From positions 62,001 through 126,000 of the forward strand of contig JAIQEY010000007.1 in assembly GCA_020073565.1 (NCBI GenBank): 64,000 nucleotides of DNA, written 5' to 3'. The translations under genes and the position numbers were made by a program. A model generated the notes under the pieces. That model was not told the origin of the DNA. It saw only the letters and a program-made list of their open reading frames with translations, and ran no database searches. The DNA comes from Terriglobia bacterium. Lineage in GTDB: Bacteria > Acidobacteriota > Terriglobia > Terriglobales > Acidobacteriaceae. Positions 48,695-57,825 of this stretch are shown piece after piece; positions within the stretch are counted from its first letter, which is position 1, and every line of letters starts with the position of its first letter.

Positions 48695-50314
48695 CTAGGG
48701 TTCCTTTCCGGTGGCCATTGTTTCGGCTGCCTGGCCTTCGGCGACTCGTGGAAAGGCTGATGGTCTCTTCCTGCGCAGATCTCCCGGCAGTTCCGAGCGC
48801 AGGAGCCACAACCCTGCGGCAACCGCTGCTGCCCAGGTTAAAGAGGCAAGCGCGAGCGCGATGAGATCTGCGCGGTGGCTGCCATCCAAGGTAACGATCC
48901 GCATCACTTCATAACTCAACCCACCCGAAACGACTCCGACCAACGCAGCCTTCCCCAGTTCCTTCCAATTCATGCCGGCGAAAGGCACCAAGCCGCGAAT
49001 GTGCAGGAGCAGGGCGATGACCAGGGCGTTGGCGGCGATGCCGACATCGGAGGCGATGGCCAGACCTGTCACCGAGAGCGTGTGGAACAACAGTTTGTAG
49101 ACCGGCAACGAGGCGAGCGTGATCAGGCTGCTGGCGACCATCGGCGTAAGGGTGTTGCCGGAGGCGTAAAATGCGCGCGCATAGAGCGACTGTCCCGACC
49201 ACAGCGCCAGCGACAGCGAAAACCAGAAAAAGTAACCGGCCGTGGACGTGGAATTGGCGACGGTAAACTGCCCGCGACGGTAGACCAGATCAACGAGCGG
49301 CAAAGAGATCGCCATCATCCAGCCGGTGATCAGCAGCGAGGCTGCGGTGATGCGATAGACCGACGCGTTCACGGTGGCCGCAAACTCTTCCAATTTCTTC
49401 TCCCCGAACAGGCGGGAGAAAAACGGAAGCGAGGCCTGCCCGGTGGCCTGCCCAAGAATGGCGATGGGAACGGCGAAGAGGCGTTTGGCGTAGTTGAGGC
49501 GCGCGATGTCGCCGACGCCGCTGGAGGCGAAGTAGCGCAGGATCCAGTCGTCGGCCGCGACCAGCGAAACACCCAGCATCAGCGGAATCGAAAGCCGCAC
49601 CCACTCGCGGAAGGCCGGGTTCTTCACATCGAACGAGGGACGGTATCCGGCTCCGATTTTCGCGGCCCCGATGGCATTCACCAGGAACGGGCCAACCATG
49701 CTGCCGAACAGCGCGCCGTAAGCAAGCGACGCGATGCCGAACTGACGTCCCGCCACGACACCGCCCGCGATGATGAACACGTTGTAGATGAGCGGCCCGA
49801 ACGCCGGAAATAGAAATAACCGGTGCGAAAGCAACACCGCCGACACGACTCCGCCGACGTAGAAGAAGATCTGCGCCGGCAGCAGGATACGGGTCAGATG
49901 AACGCAGAGCCGCATCTGCTCGGGCGTGAAGCCGTGGAACATCCAGGAGGCGAACTGGGGCGTGAAGATCTCCGCGACCAGAGTGCCCGCGATCAGGACC
50001 GTCGTCATCACGGTGATGATGATCGAGAAAGTTTTCTGCGCGTCCTGCTCGCGTTTCTGCGCCACGAACCGGGTGTAGATCGAGATGAAGGTAATCGAGG
50101 CAGTGCCGCCGGCCACGATGTAGTTGAGCCAGTCGGGCAAGGTGAAAGCGGCCACGTAGGCATCGGTCTGCTGGCCGGCGCCGAAGGCGTAGGCGATGTA
50201 GGCTTCGCGGATGTAGCCGATCACGCGGGAGAGCGTGATGGTCGTCATCAGCAGCAGCGTTGCGGAAAACGCCGTGTGCTGATGCGAGGGCCGGAAGAAA
50301 CGTAGCAGGCGCAT
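48695..50314 (-). CDS. murJ: Lipid II flippase MurJ
   Basis: The protein has 539 residues with about 14 membrane helices. The N-terminus has ITLSRVIGYIREAYIAYAFG and AFTLPDWLNYIVAGGTASIT, the family's first helices; the middle has SLPFFSRLFGEKKLEEFAAT. The C-terminus ends with a basic tail (LPGDLRRKRPSAFPRVA). It flips lipid II for peptidoglycan synthesis. It lies alone on the minus strand, convergent with bactofilin. Confidence 0.92.
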   Translation of the reverse strand: MRLLRFFRPSHQHTAFSATLLLMTTITLSRVIGYIREAYIAYAFGAGQQTDAYVAAFTLPDWLNYIVAGGTASITFISIYTRFVAQKREQDAQKTFSIIITVMTTVLIAGTLVAEIFTPQFASWMFHGFTPEQMRLCVHLTRILLPAQIFFYVGGVVSAVLLSHRLFLFPAFGPLIYNVFIIAGGVVAGRQFGIASLAYGALFGSMVGPFLVNAIGAAKIGAGYRPSFDVKNPAFREWVRLSIPLMLGVSLVAADDWILRYFASSGVGDIARLNYAKRLFAVPIAILGQATGQASLPFFSRLFGEKKLEEFAATVNASVYRITAASLLITGWMMAISLPLVDLVYRRGQFTVANSTSTAGYFFWFSLSLALWSGQSLYARAFYASGNTLTPMVASSLITLASLPVYKLLFHTLSVTGLAIASDVGIAANALVIALLLHIRGLVPFAGMNWKELGKAALVGVVSGGLSYEVMRIVTLDGSHRADLIALALASLTWAAAVAAGLWLLRSELPGDLRRKRPSAFPRVAEGQAAETMATGKEP

Positions 50315-50566
50315 CTCTGGCAGATTAAGAACCCGTCTTCATGAATCTGGGGCGGCCCGAAATCGTCTGGCAGACGCCGGTATGGAGCAATGCAGTCATG
50401 GGCGGGAGGGCGCCTCCGGAAGCAAAGATAGCACAGGAGTTGCCAGGCGGTCGTTAGCAGGCGACGGTTGCCACGCCGGAGATTCGTCACATTCCGGGTG
50501 TTAGCCAAGTCACAGGCTGGTCCTGAAACAGAGAGTAGGCTGGGAAAGTCGGGAGGTGAGTGGCCC

Positions 50567-51430
50567 ATGCCAGTTGCAGATACGATCAAGACGCTGCTGA
50601 ACCGAAGAGGTCTCCAATCCATTTCGCTCCCCTTAATGAATGGATTGGTCAGGCTGCAGGGGCATGGGGTGCAGCGGATATTTCTTGACGACGGAGTCTG
50701 GATGCACCAAACCTCGCGCGGCTATTTTGCCTATCACCAGCCCTACTTGCGATTGGACCTCTTGCGGCTGGATGAGTTCGCGCGCTGGCATTACTTCTGG
50801 GGGTACGCGCCCAAAGCCGGAGACGTCATCATGGATGTGGGAGCTGGCGTGGGCGAGGAAACATTGACTTTTTCCCAAGCGGTCGGCGAGCGTGGCAAAG
50901 TGATTTGCATCGAGGCACACCCACGGACCTACCGCTGCCTGGAAAAGCTGGTGCAATACAATCGCCTGGAGAACGTAATCCCCATTCATGTGGCAGCGAC
51001 CGAACCCGGCCGTTCGGTCGTTACCATCGAGAATGACAACGACTATCTGGGCAACCGCCTCGACGCTGCGGCGGGAGTTTCCGTTCCAGCTACGACGATC
51101 GATGCAATTCATCAACAACTGAATTTGGGACGGATCCATTTTTTGAAAATGAACATCGAAGGTTCGGAGCAGCTGGCCATTCACGGCATGACCGCGACTT
51201 TGAAGGAGACCGAGATCCTGTGCGTGTCGTGTCACGACTTCCTGGCACAAAGCGCCGCCGATGACGGGCTACGAACCAAGGCCTTGGTCCAGGACTTTCT
51301 GTTGCAGAACGGGCTGGATGTAGTGGAGAGGAGAGAACCCGGGCTTCCGCCGTATGTAGGGGACCAGTTGTGGGCCTACAACAGGACTCTTGCAGAAGCC
51401 CGCAAGCTAAGGACGCTCCACCCTGTGTAG
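50567..51430 (+). CDS. FkbM family methyltransferase
   Basis: The protein has 287 residues from the ATG at 50567, preceded by GGAGGTGAG; the frame open to 50468 is longer but unsupported. The SAM-binding motif is IMDVGAGVGEETLTFSQAVG near residue 90, with ICIEAHPRTYRCLEKLVQYN next and IHFLKMNIEGSEQLAI as the FkbM-specific region. It probably O-methylates a sugar or lipid. A REP-like word (GGGCAGACACTCTTGTCCGCC) begins at its stop. Confidence 0.87.
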   Translation: MPVADTIKTLLNRRGLQSISLPLMNGLVRLQGHGVQRIFLDDGVWMHQTSRGYFAYHQPYLRLDLLRLDEFARWHYFWGYAPKAGDVIMDVGAGVGEETLTFSQAVGERGKVICIEAHPRTYRCLEKLVQYNRLENVIPIHVAATEPGRSVVTIENDNDYLGNRLDAAAGVSVPATTIDAIHQQLNLGRIHFLKMNIEGSEQLAIHGMTATLKETEILCVSCHDFLAQSAADDGLRTKALVQDFLLQNGLDVVERREPGLPPYVGDQLWAYNRTLAEARKLRTLHPV

Positions 51431-51518
51431 GGCAGACACTCTTGTCCGCCGTCCTCTGGCCAAGATCAAAAGCTTGAACCACAGAGGACACAGAGGAACG
51501 CAGACGAACACAGAGGAA
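51431..51518. repeat. Repeat-rich gap: REP-like unit and ACAGAG words
   Basis: Contains GGCAGACACTCTTGTCCGCC (about 51431-51450), related to the palindrome in the rnr leader, and AACCACAGAGGACACAGAGGAAC (about 51478-51500), related to 48642-48672. Confidence 0.6.
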
Positions 51519-51580
51519 TTCTTGATCTCGGCGCGGCGCGCCTTTGACACCCTCTTCGGATAATCCGCATAATCCGGGTT

Positions 51581-52951
51581 GTGACTAAATCCACTCTGAC
51601 CAGCCAAGACCTCCGCACACCCGTCCTGCGCCGTTCTTTTCGCAAGCCTTATCCCGCTGCTGTGCGGGGCGAAGGGGTGTATGTCTGGGACGCGGATGGG
51701 AAGCGTTACCTGGATTTTTCCGGATCAGCAGCGGTGAACTTCATCGGCCGCGGAGTACGCGAGATTTCCGATGCCATGGTGGAGCAGGCCCGTCAACTGG
51801 AGTTCGTCCACACTAGCCAATTCACTACGCCGGTGGCGGAAGAGTTCGCGCAGGAGTTGCTGGACTTTGCCGGCGATCACTTCCGCGGCGGGGCTGTCTA
51901 CTTCACTTGCGGCGGGTCGGAGTCGGTCGAAACGGCGCTGAAACTGGCGCGCCAGTACCAGGTGGAGATTGGCGAGACGAAGCGGCACCGGGTGCTGAGC
52001 CGCAACCAGAGTTACCACGGGGCGACGCTCGGAGCGCTCGCGGTTTCCGGCAACAGGAAGCGGCGGGAGATTTATCTGCCGATGGTGCGCGAGTTCGAGC
52101 ACATCGGAATGCCCTACTGTTATCGTTGCGCCTTCGACTGCACCGAAAGTTGTTACAACTGCGGCCAGCAATATGCCGCCGAGCTGGAACGAGCGATCGA
52201 GGCGGCGAATGGCGAGGCCGCAGGCTTCATTTTCGAACCGATGAGCGGGGCTACGCTGGGTGCGGTTACTCCACCGCCGGGATACTTGCAGGCCGTCGCC
52301 GAAATCTGCCGCCGCCATGGCGTGCTGCTGATCGCAGACGAAGTCATGACCGGCATCGGCCGCACCGGACGAAACTTTGCCGTCGAGCACTGGCAGGTTG
52401 CGCCGGACATTCTGATCACGGCTAAGGGAATTTCCTCCGGATACGCGCCGTTGGGAGCCGTGATTGCCAGCAAGAAAGTCGTCGATGCCATCGCAGCCGG
52501 TTCGGCAGCGTTCCTGCATGGATTCACATACAACGCGCATCCGATATCTGTTGCGGCAGGACGCGCGGTGCTGGGGCGCATCCAGTCGTTGAATCTGGTG
52601 CACGCCGCTGACTCTGACGCCGAGGGAACGGCTGGCTCGGCATTGAAGAAGGCGCTCGAAGGTCTGCGCGATCTGGAGGTTGTCGGCGACGTGCGCGGGT
52701 TGGGCATGCTGTGGGGCGTGGAGTTTGTCGCCGACAAAAAGACCAAAACGCCCTTTCCGCCGGAACAAGGTTTTTCCGCTCGCGTGGGTCAGGGCTGTCT
52801 CCGTCGGGGACTGCTTGTCTACCCCATGCAGGGGTCGGTGGACGGCGTTGCCGGCGACCACCTGCTGATCGCACCTCCGGCCGTGATCACGGCAGAGCAA
52901 ATCTCGTGGGCGGTGGAGCAACTGTGTGCGGCAGTCAAAGAGTCCACCTAA
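51581..52951 (+). CDS. Class III PLP-dependent aminotransferase
   Basis: The protein has 456 residues from a GTG at 51581. It begins PVLRRSFRKPYPAAVRGEGV and has YVWDADGKRYLDFSGSAAVN, FTCGGSESVETALKLARQY, SYHGATLGALAVSGNRKRR, ADEVMTGIGRTG and the PLP lysine in ITAKGISSGYAPLGAV. This is the omega-aminotransferase group; substrate unknown. A Cys-rich loop (YCYRCAFDCTESCYNC) between the active-site halves might bind a metal. It follows the FkbM gene after a repeat-containing gap. Confidence 0.88.
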   Translation: MTKSTLTSQDLRTPVLRRSFRKPYPAAVRGEGVYVWDADGKRYLDFSGSAAVNFIGRGVREISDAMVEQARQLEFVHTSQFTTPVAEEFAQELLDFAGDHFRGGAVYFTCGGSESVETALKLARQYQVEIGETKRHRVLSRNQSYHGATLGALAVSGNRKRREIYLPMVREFEHIGMPYCYRCAFDCTESCYNCGQQYAAELERAIEAANGEAAGFIFEPMSGATLGAVTPPPGYLQAVAEICRRHGVLLIADEVMTGIGRTGRNFAVEHWQVAPDILITAKGISSGYAPLGAVIASKKVVDAIAAGSAAFLHGFTYNAHPISVAAGRAVLGRIQSLNLVHAADSDAEGTAGSALKKALEGLRDLEVVGDVRGLGMLWGVEFVADKKTKTPFPPEQGFSARVGQGCLRRGLLVYPMQGSVDGVAGDHLLIAPPAVITAEQISWAVEQLCAAVKEST

Positions 52952-53098
52952 TTGCCGACGCCCACTTCACACTGTACTTACATTCAGACCCTTGACGCGG
53001 TTGTGAGTGTAATTGATTCCATAACAATGTCGGCTCCCAGGCCCGAGTAGACTTTGGAGGCGCAAACCAACCAAGGGCTCGGAGGAAAGGAGCCGAAC
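52952..53098 (+). ncRNA. IS110 left non-coding end, candidate bridge-RNA region
   Basis: There are 147 bp of non-coding DNA upstream of the IS110 transposase start. In related IS110 elements such as IS621 the left end encodes a bridge RNA that specifies target and donor. Short inverted words (GGGCTCGGAGG / GGAGCC, TTTGGAGGCGC) are present near 53059-53098, but I cannot fold the full structure by eye. Position and size are consistent; identity is inference. Confidence 0.35.
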
Positions 53099-54152
53099 AT
53101 GCTGATTATAGGGTGTGACTATCATCCGAGCTTCCAGCAAATTGCTTTTGTGGACACTGAAACCGGTGAACTCGGCGAACGACGCCTGGTTCATCGCGAA
53201 GAAGCCGAACAGTTCTACGGCAAGCTCAGAGAGCAAAGCGTGAAGGTGCGGGTGGGGATGGAAGCCAGCGGGCACGCGCGCTGGTTCGAGCGTTTGCTGC
53301 GCGAGTTGCAGTTCGAGTTGTGGATCGGGAATGCCGCCGAGATCCGCACCAAGCGGGTGAGGAAGCAAAAGACCGATCGTCAGGATGCGCAATTGTTGCT
53401 GCGACTGATGATGGAGGACCGTTTCCCCCGGATCTGGGTGCCGGACGCAGAGAATCGGGACGTGCGGCAACTGCTCTGGCATCGGCATCGTCTGGTGCAG
53501 ATGCGCACCCGGGTGATGAATCAGTTGCACGTGGTCGCGCTCAATGAAGGCCTGCGGCGCAAGAAGACATTGTGGCGGCCGGCGGGTCGTAAGGAACTGG
53601 AGTCGTTCGCCCTGGCGCCCTGGGCGAGTCGACGGCGGCAGGATCTGCTCGACGTACTGGACCAACTGACGCCGAAGATCCAACACCTAACCCGCGCTCT
53701 GGAAGAGGAAGTGGAGAAGCGTCCGGTGGCGCGGTGCTTGGGGACCCACCCGGGAGTCGGACCGCTGACGGCGTTGGCCTTCGAGTTGGTGATCGGAACG
53801 CCGGAACGTTTTCCTTGCGGGAAGCAGATTGCCAGCTACGTAGGCCTGGTTCCGTCCGAGGAGTCCAGCGGCGATCGGCGCCGACTGGGACACATCAGCA
53901 AGCAGGGGAACGTGCTGCTCCGGTTTCTGCTGGTGGAAGCGGCGCAGGTCACGGTGCGCAGCCAGCCCGAGTGGCGCAGTAAGTTCTTCCATCTTGCGAT
54001 GCGACGTGGACGAAAGATTTGCGAAAGTGGCGATGGCCCGCAAGCTGGCGGTGCATCTGTACTGGATGTGGCACCAAGGCTGGGACTACGGCCAGTTCGA
54101 AAAGTTCGGTTCGCACGCGAGAGAGCCCGGACATCCCGATGGTGTGCAGTAA
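53099..54152 (+). pseudogene. IS110 family transposase (DEDD), frameshifted
   Basis: About 350 residues from the ATG at 53099, with GGAG-type ribosome binding sites upstream. The DEDD catalytic set is D7 (GCDYHP), E55 (GMEASG), D93 and D96 (KTDRQDAQ). The C-terminal Transposase_20 part has HPGVGPLTALAFEL and GHISKQGN with candidate catalytic Ser267. Near 54016-54020 an extra T in ATTT shifts the frame; the true tail (FAKVAMARKLAVHLYWMWHQ) continues in another frame to the TAA at 54150-54152. It is inactive unless the shift is a sequencing error or programmed. Confidence 0.85.
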
Positions 54153-54447
54153 ATCACCGATGTAATGATTGGGCATCCCGCTCCCCAAACCAGGGGAGTT
54201 CGAACAACGTAATCATGATCGCGGTAGGTGATCGAAGAGATGGCTGGGTCGGACTGAGTTCTTGACCCCAACGATTCACAGCGAGCCCAGGTTGGAAACG
54301 CGCAAACCTTCTACGAGAGCGAAATGGCGCTCTTCTCAGAGTGCATGCAGTCGTGTGCTCGAAAAGTGCTTGACAGTGCCGACATTGTTAGAGAGGGATG
54401 TTACGCCAATAACCCTTCTGAGCGCCGCCGACTTCTCTGCTTTCAAA
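54153..54447. other. IS110 right end and unassigned DNA
   Basis: Just after the transposase stop, ATCACCGATGTAATGAT (about 54153-54169) and ATCATGATCGCGGTAGGTGAT (about 54212-54232) could pair, and CTCCCC/GGGGAG (about 54182-54200) lies between them. No terminal inverted repeats are expected for IS110, and I cannot define the exact right boundary. From about 54260 to 54447 I see nothing supported. Confidence 0.45.
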
Positions 54448-55665
54448 TCAGCGGGGAAGCACAAGGTTTTTGCGTATAAAACTGAAATCAGAAGCACAGG
54501 TTGGCTCGGCAACATCTCCCTCGTCACGGGTCAATTCATCCGTGCTAACGTCGTAGAGGGTCATGCCTTTCCTGGCAATCATGTGGTGCTCGATGATGCG
54601 TTGTCCTCCCTGCGTGACGGAGACGCGAATATCCCGCCCCTTGAGCCCTGAAAGAACGGCTGGCTGCTCGTCGAGCACCTCTCCCGTCGGCTCTTTCGCT
54701 TTTGAAAATTGATCGGCTAGCTGCCCCTTGAAGGAACCCAGTCCAACCAGGGGCGACCAAGCGATCGGCTGCAGCGCCACACTGCACGCGCGATCCGAGC
54801 GCACGGCAAGAAGAATGTAGTTCGGCGTGTCATTCTTTACTGTCCACCGGGCCGGTGCCCGCAGGCTTACGTCGTAGGCCGGGTTTTGATAGACCACGCC
54901 TTCAGAGTCTTGCACAACTTGCGCTCTGGATTGGTCGACGTGGGAATAATCGGGCAGAAGGAGTCCCGCAACCACCAGAGCAACGTAACCCGCTGCCAAC
55001 ACCGCTGCGAGACCGATGGGAACTGCCGGCGGCAATCCTTTTGAAGACGCAGGTTCGGCCGGCAATCGCACCGTCGCCAGAATCTGTTTCTCCGATTGGC
55101 GAGCGATGCTGTAGGCATGGGCACCCATGGCAGCCAAAATGAGCTCAATGACCAGACCGCCCGCGGCAGTCTTCGCTAGGGGCGCCTGAAAAAACATGAG
55201 GCCGAAAAAAACAGCAAAGCCAAGAGTGCGCTGTCCGAGATAAAAATAGCCGAAGCCTCGCGTCAACAGGTTTAGGATCGCAGCGACGCGAGGACTCTCG
55301 GCGATAAAGGCATCCGTGCCGGCGGTCATCTCGCGAGCCGTGAAGAAAGCATCCAAAAACGCAAACACGTAAAGAAATAGAGTGATTCGAAGCAGTATGC
55401 CCCAGAAGAAAGTGCTCTCTCTCCCTTCCGGGCTTCCGAGCTGTAGCGTGAAGTAGACCGTTAGCGCAAGAGCTGGCAGGAAGATTGCTAAAGTCCAGAG
55501 GCCGCGTGAGGTCTTGCCGCAATAAATCTGTCCGGCTCCAGGAAAGGCGAGGGAAAGCAGGAATGCGAGGAGCGGACTCTTTGGCGCCGGCTGAGGCTCG
55601 AACATCACCGTGGCCGTGTCAATCGGATCGCTAGGAGTCAGCGAAAGAAATGAAGCATTATCCAT
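54448..55665 (-). CDS. Multi-pass membrane protein with TM2-like segment, function unknown
   Basis: The protein has 405 residues from the ATG at 55665 with GAGGAAGG upstream. About eight hydrophobic segments occur up to residue 240. The first hairpin reads LSLAFPGAGQIYCGKTSRGL, similar to the PGxGxxYxG turn of TM2-type proteins. A soluble C-terminal region of about 150 residues, beginning with YQNPAYDVSLRAPARWTVKN, may be extracytoplasmic. I do not recognise a specific family. It lies between the two IS110 elements. Confidence 0.7.
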   Translation of the reverse strand: MDNASFLSLTPSDPIDTATVMFEPQPAPKSPLLAFLLSLAFPGAGQIYCGKTSRGLWTLAIFLPALALTVYFTLQLGSPEGRESTFFWGILLRITLFLYVFAFLDAFFTAREMTAGTDAFIAESPRVAAILNLLTRGFGYFYLGQRTLGFAVFFGLMFFQAPLAKTAAGGLVIELILAAMGAHAYSIARQSEKQILATVRLPAEPASSKGLPPAVPIGLAAVLAAGYVALVVAGLLLPDYSHVDQSRAQVVQDSEGVVYQNPAYDVSLRAPARWTVKNDTPNYILLAVRSDRACSVALQPIAWSPLVGLGSFKGQLADQFSKAKEPTGEVLDEQPAVLSGLKGRDIRVSVTQGGQRIIEHHMIARKGMTLYDVSTDELTRDEGDVAEPTCASDFSFIRKNLVLPR

Positions 55666-55775
55666 GCCTTCCTCACGAAGGCGAGCCTCTCCTGCATCGG
55701 GAAACCAGCAGCAGCTTACGCTGAAGTGTGAGAGTTTTCCATAGTTGTTGTAAACAGGGTCGAAAATCGCGCTCC

Positions 55776-56383
55776 TCATGCCGGATCCCCTAAAAGTTCG
55801 ACTCGATAGCCAAGCTTCCGGAGTGTTCGGATCATTCGCGAAGTGCGGGCTCGTCTGGAGTTTTCCGAAACCGCCGGGCCCCGTTCCTCATAGCGAACGC
55901 CTTTGTTCAGAATCATCCAGATCAGCTGACAGATGCGATGGGCAATGGCCCCGATGGTTTTGTTGTGACCGAGGCGCGGAACGAGACGACGGTAGACGAT
56001 CTCGAAGATGCTTCCTTTATGCTTAACTGCAGCATTGGCAGCCTGATTGAGAAGGCGGCGCATGTGCCGGTTACCCTTCGGCGAGCGTGGGCTGTAATTC
56101 ACTCCCGCGCTCTCTTCCTCTCCCGGGCATGCCCCCACCCAGGAGGAGAGAGATTCTTGGCGGAAGCGAAAGTCGCTGCCTTAGCACCCACCTCGGCAAT
56201 GATCTGTTGCGCCGAATCCACCCCGAGACCGGGGACTTCGGCCAGCCGCTGGACTGCATCCTGATGCTGCCGGAGCAGACTTGCGATCTCCTGGTCCAGT
56301 TGGCCGATCTGCTGCTCGATCCATTGCAACTCCTCGAGCGCCATCTTTACCAGGTCTACAGCGCCAGCAAGGCCGTGCTGCAA
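55776..56383 (-). pseudogene. IS110 family transposase remnant (C-terminal half, frameshifted)
   Basis: One frame (to 56383) gives IEQQIGQLDQEIASLLRQHQ and VPGLGVDSAQQIIAEVGAKA. A second frame (from about 56138) continues GACPGEEESAGVNYSPRSPK, GNRHMRRLLNQAANAAVKHK and LGHNKTIGAIAHRICQLIW. Both are typical of the Transposase_20 end. The N-terminal DEDD half is missing and there is at least one frameshift near 56110-56140. This is an older and different IS110-type element from the one at 53099. Confidence 0.82.
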
Positions 56384-56572
56384 TTCGGCGGTTTGCGTCA
56401 GGAAAATCAGGACATGCTGTCATTCGACACCACTGCGATCAGTGACAACAGCGGCACAGAGGTTTCCGGGTTTCTGGGCTTCACGACGCTCCGATTCCTC
56501 GACATCAAGATCGATTACCGCGACGGGTTAGTCGACTTCAAATACGACCGCGAGCGATTCAACCACTTCTAG
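56384..56572 (+). pseudogene. Retropepsin-like aspartic protease gene, C-terminal fragment
   Basis: About 60 codons ending in TAG: FGGLRQENQDMLSFDTTAIS, SGTEVSGFLGFTTLRFLDIK, then IDYRDGLVDFKYDRERF. The pattern GFLGxxxLxxxxIxIDYRDGLV is the C-terminal end of retroviral-type aspartyl proteases common in Acidobacteriota. Everything upstream is replaced by the IS110 remnant, so the gene was cut by that insertion or by a later deletion. It overlaps the end of the convergent methyltransferase gene by 14 bp. Confidence 0.7.
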
Positions 56573-57311
56573 GCGAGTCTTTTGTGAAAGCGTAGATCGA
56601 GTACTGGTGCGTCCCATCCCTCTTTGTCAACGCGGCCGCACTCTCACTCAGTACGTGCTCCAATACCGGATTGTGGTACAGCACGTACACCGCCCGCGGA
56701 TGTGCCCTCAGGCTCCGTTCCAGGTTGGCCATCACGCGCCGCAAGCCTGATTCGGGCAAGGGATTGAAAAGATAGAGCACCATGGGCTCGGCGGGAAAGG
56801 AAAAGTCGGTCGCGTCACAGCACACCGCTTCCAGCGCAAAGCATTTCTGCGCTTCGCTTTTGTAACTAGCCAGATTCTCCTGGGCGACCCGGTGGAGCGC
56901 GGGCAGAAGTTCTACGCCCACGACGCGGCGAAACGGATACTCGGATGCCAGCAGCAATGTCCGCCCCTTGCCCGAGCCCAGATCCACAAAAGTGAACTGG
57001 TCAAACAGGATCGGCAACGCCGCCATCATCTCCCGGAACGCTGCGGGATCGGTTGGCTGATAAGCAGAGTGAAACACACCTAACAAGCGCTCGCGCCATC
57101 CCACCGTGCCGCTGGTGGTGTTGACCCGATGCTCCCAGTCGTACTCCATGTCGCCATAGCGTTGTCGCCGCCGCGCGGGAGTCGAATCGCGCAGAAATTC
57201 CCAAAGCTCGCGTGCCAGCAGGGAACTGGCACCCGAGACGCCCTTCTGGCTTGCTTGCTCTTTCCACCAGCGCCTGAGCGCAGGCAGGAATTGCGGAGAG
57301 AATGGGGACAC
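56559..57311 (-). CDS. Class I SAM-dependent methyltransferase
   Basis: The protein has 250 residues from a GTG at 57311. The SAM motif is FTFVDLGSGKGRTLLLASEY near residue 105, with VVGVELLPALHRVAQENLAS and MVLYLFNPLPESGLRRVMAN next. The N-terminal 90 residues carry WWKEQASQKGVSGASSLLAR. Substrate unknown. Confidence 0.83.
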   Translation of the reverse strand: MSPFSPQFLPALRRWWKEQASQKGVSGASSLLARELWEFLRDSTPARRRQRYGDMEYDWEHRVNTTSGTVGWRERLLGVFHSAYQPTDPAAFREMMAALPILFDQFTFVDLGSGKGRTLLLASEYPFRRVVGVELLPALHRVAQENLASYKSEAQKCFALEAVCCDATDFSFPAEPMVLYLFNPLPESGLRRVMANLERSLRAHPRAVYVLYHNPVLEHVLSESAAALTKRDGTHQYSIYAFTKDSPRSG

Positions 57312-57529
57312 GCCTGCATGCTAACAAATCGTTGGTTCGGACTCGGGTTGCGGACGGACACCAGCAGACGAGGCAAAGACATTCCAAAGCCCGCGTCCTT
57401 CGATCTCGGAAGGATCTTCGGCCGCAATAGGGCGCGCTTCCAAGGACGGGCCGCGCTGGGGATGCCCTGCGATGTTACAGCACGAACGCCATTTGAAAAG
57501 AGATTGTGTGCGCCGTTCCATGTTCCCAC
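57312..57529. other. Gene-free stretch upstream of the tRNA-Phe promoter
   Basis: Overlapping open frames exist on both strands but none shows a family pattern. I see no repeat or RNA here. Confidence 0.4.
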
Positions 57530-57559
57530 TTGGAGCGAACGGTCGTGCATTGCTATAAT
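57530..57559 (+). promoter_or_regulatory. Promoter for tRNA-Phe
   Basis: TTGGAG at 57530-57535 and a perfect TATAAT at 57554-57559 are 18 bp apart, reading toward the tRNA-Phe gene 110 bp downstream. Confidence 0.6.
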
Positions 57560-57669
57560 CTGTCGGTTCCGTACGCTCTCATCGCAGAGGTTGTTTTGTA
57601 TCATGGTGTCCCGCCCCACGATAGCGTCGAGTCCCGGCCATCGAGGTCGGCGGTGCGCGGACGAGTAGT

Positions 57670-57745
57670 GGCCAGGTAGCTCAGGTGGTAGAGCGCAGCC
57701 CTGAAAAGGCTGGCGTCGGCGGTTCAACTCCGTCCCTGGCCACCA
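57670..57745 (+). tRNA. tRNA-Phe (GAA)
   Basis: Acceptor GGCCAGG/CCTGGCC, D-arm GCTC/GAGC, anticodon stem CAGCC/GGCTG enclosing CTGAAAA (anticodon GAA), T-arm GGCGG/CCGTC with loop TTCAACT, discriminator A, and encoded CCA at 57743-57745. The 3' end faces a tyrosine integrase gene 80 bp away, so it is a likely attachment site. Confidence 0.95.
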
Positions 57746-57825
57746 TATTTCAAAGGACTTACGTCGAAACTCCGAAAAGCCTTCAGCCCAGGTTCAGCCC
57801 AGGATTCGGGCAACTTGCTTCAATT
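57746..57825. other. Putative attachment region between tRNA-Phe and integrase
   Basis: Directly follows the tRNA 3' end. TTCAGCCCAGG is tandemly repeated at 57782-57792 and 57793-57803, a layout like integrase arm-binding sites. A second copy of the tRNA 3' end was not found to the right within the window. Confidence 0.45.

Noticed and set aside
54262-54651. Plus-strand frame after IS110
   Set aside because: Overlaps the end of the convergent membrane protein gene and has no recognisable family or ribosome binding site.
57129-57668. Plus-strand frame of 179 codons upstream of tRNA-Phe
   Set aside because: Mostly antisense to the methyltransferase gene and the tRNA promoter; no family pattern.
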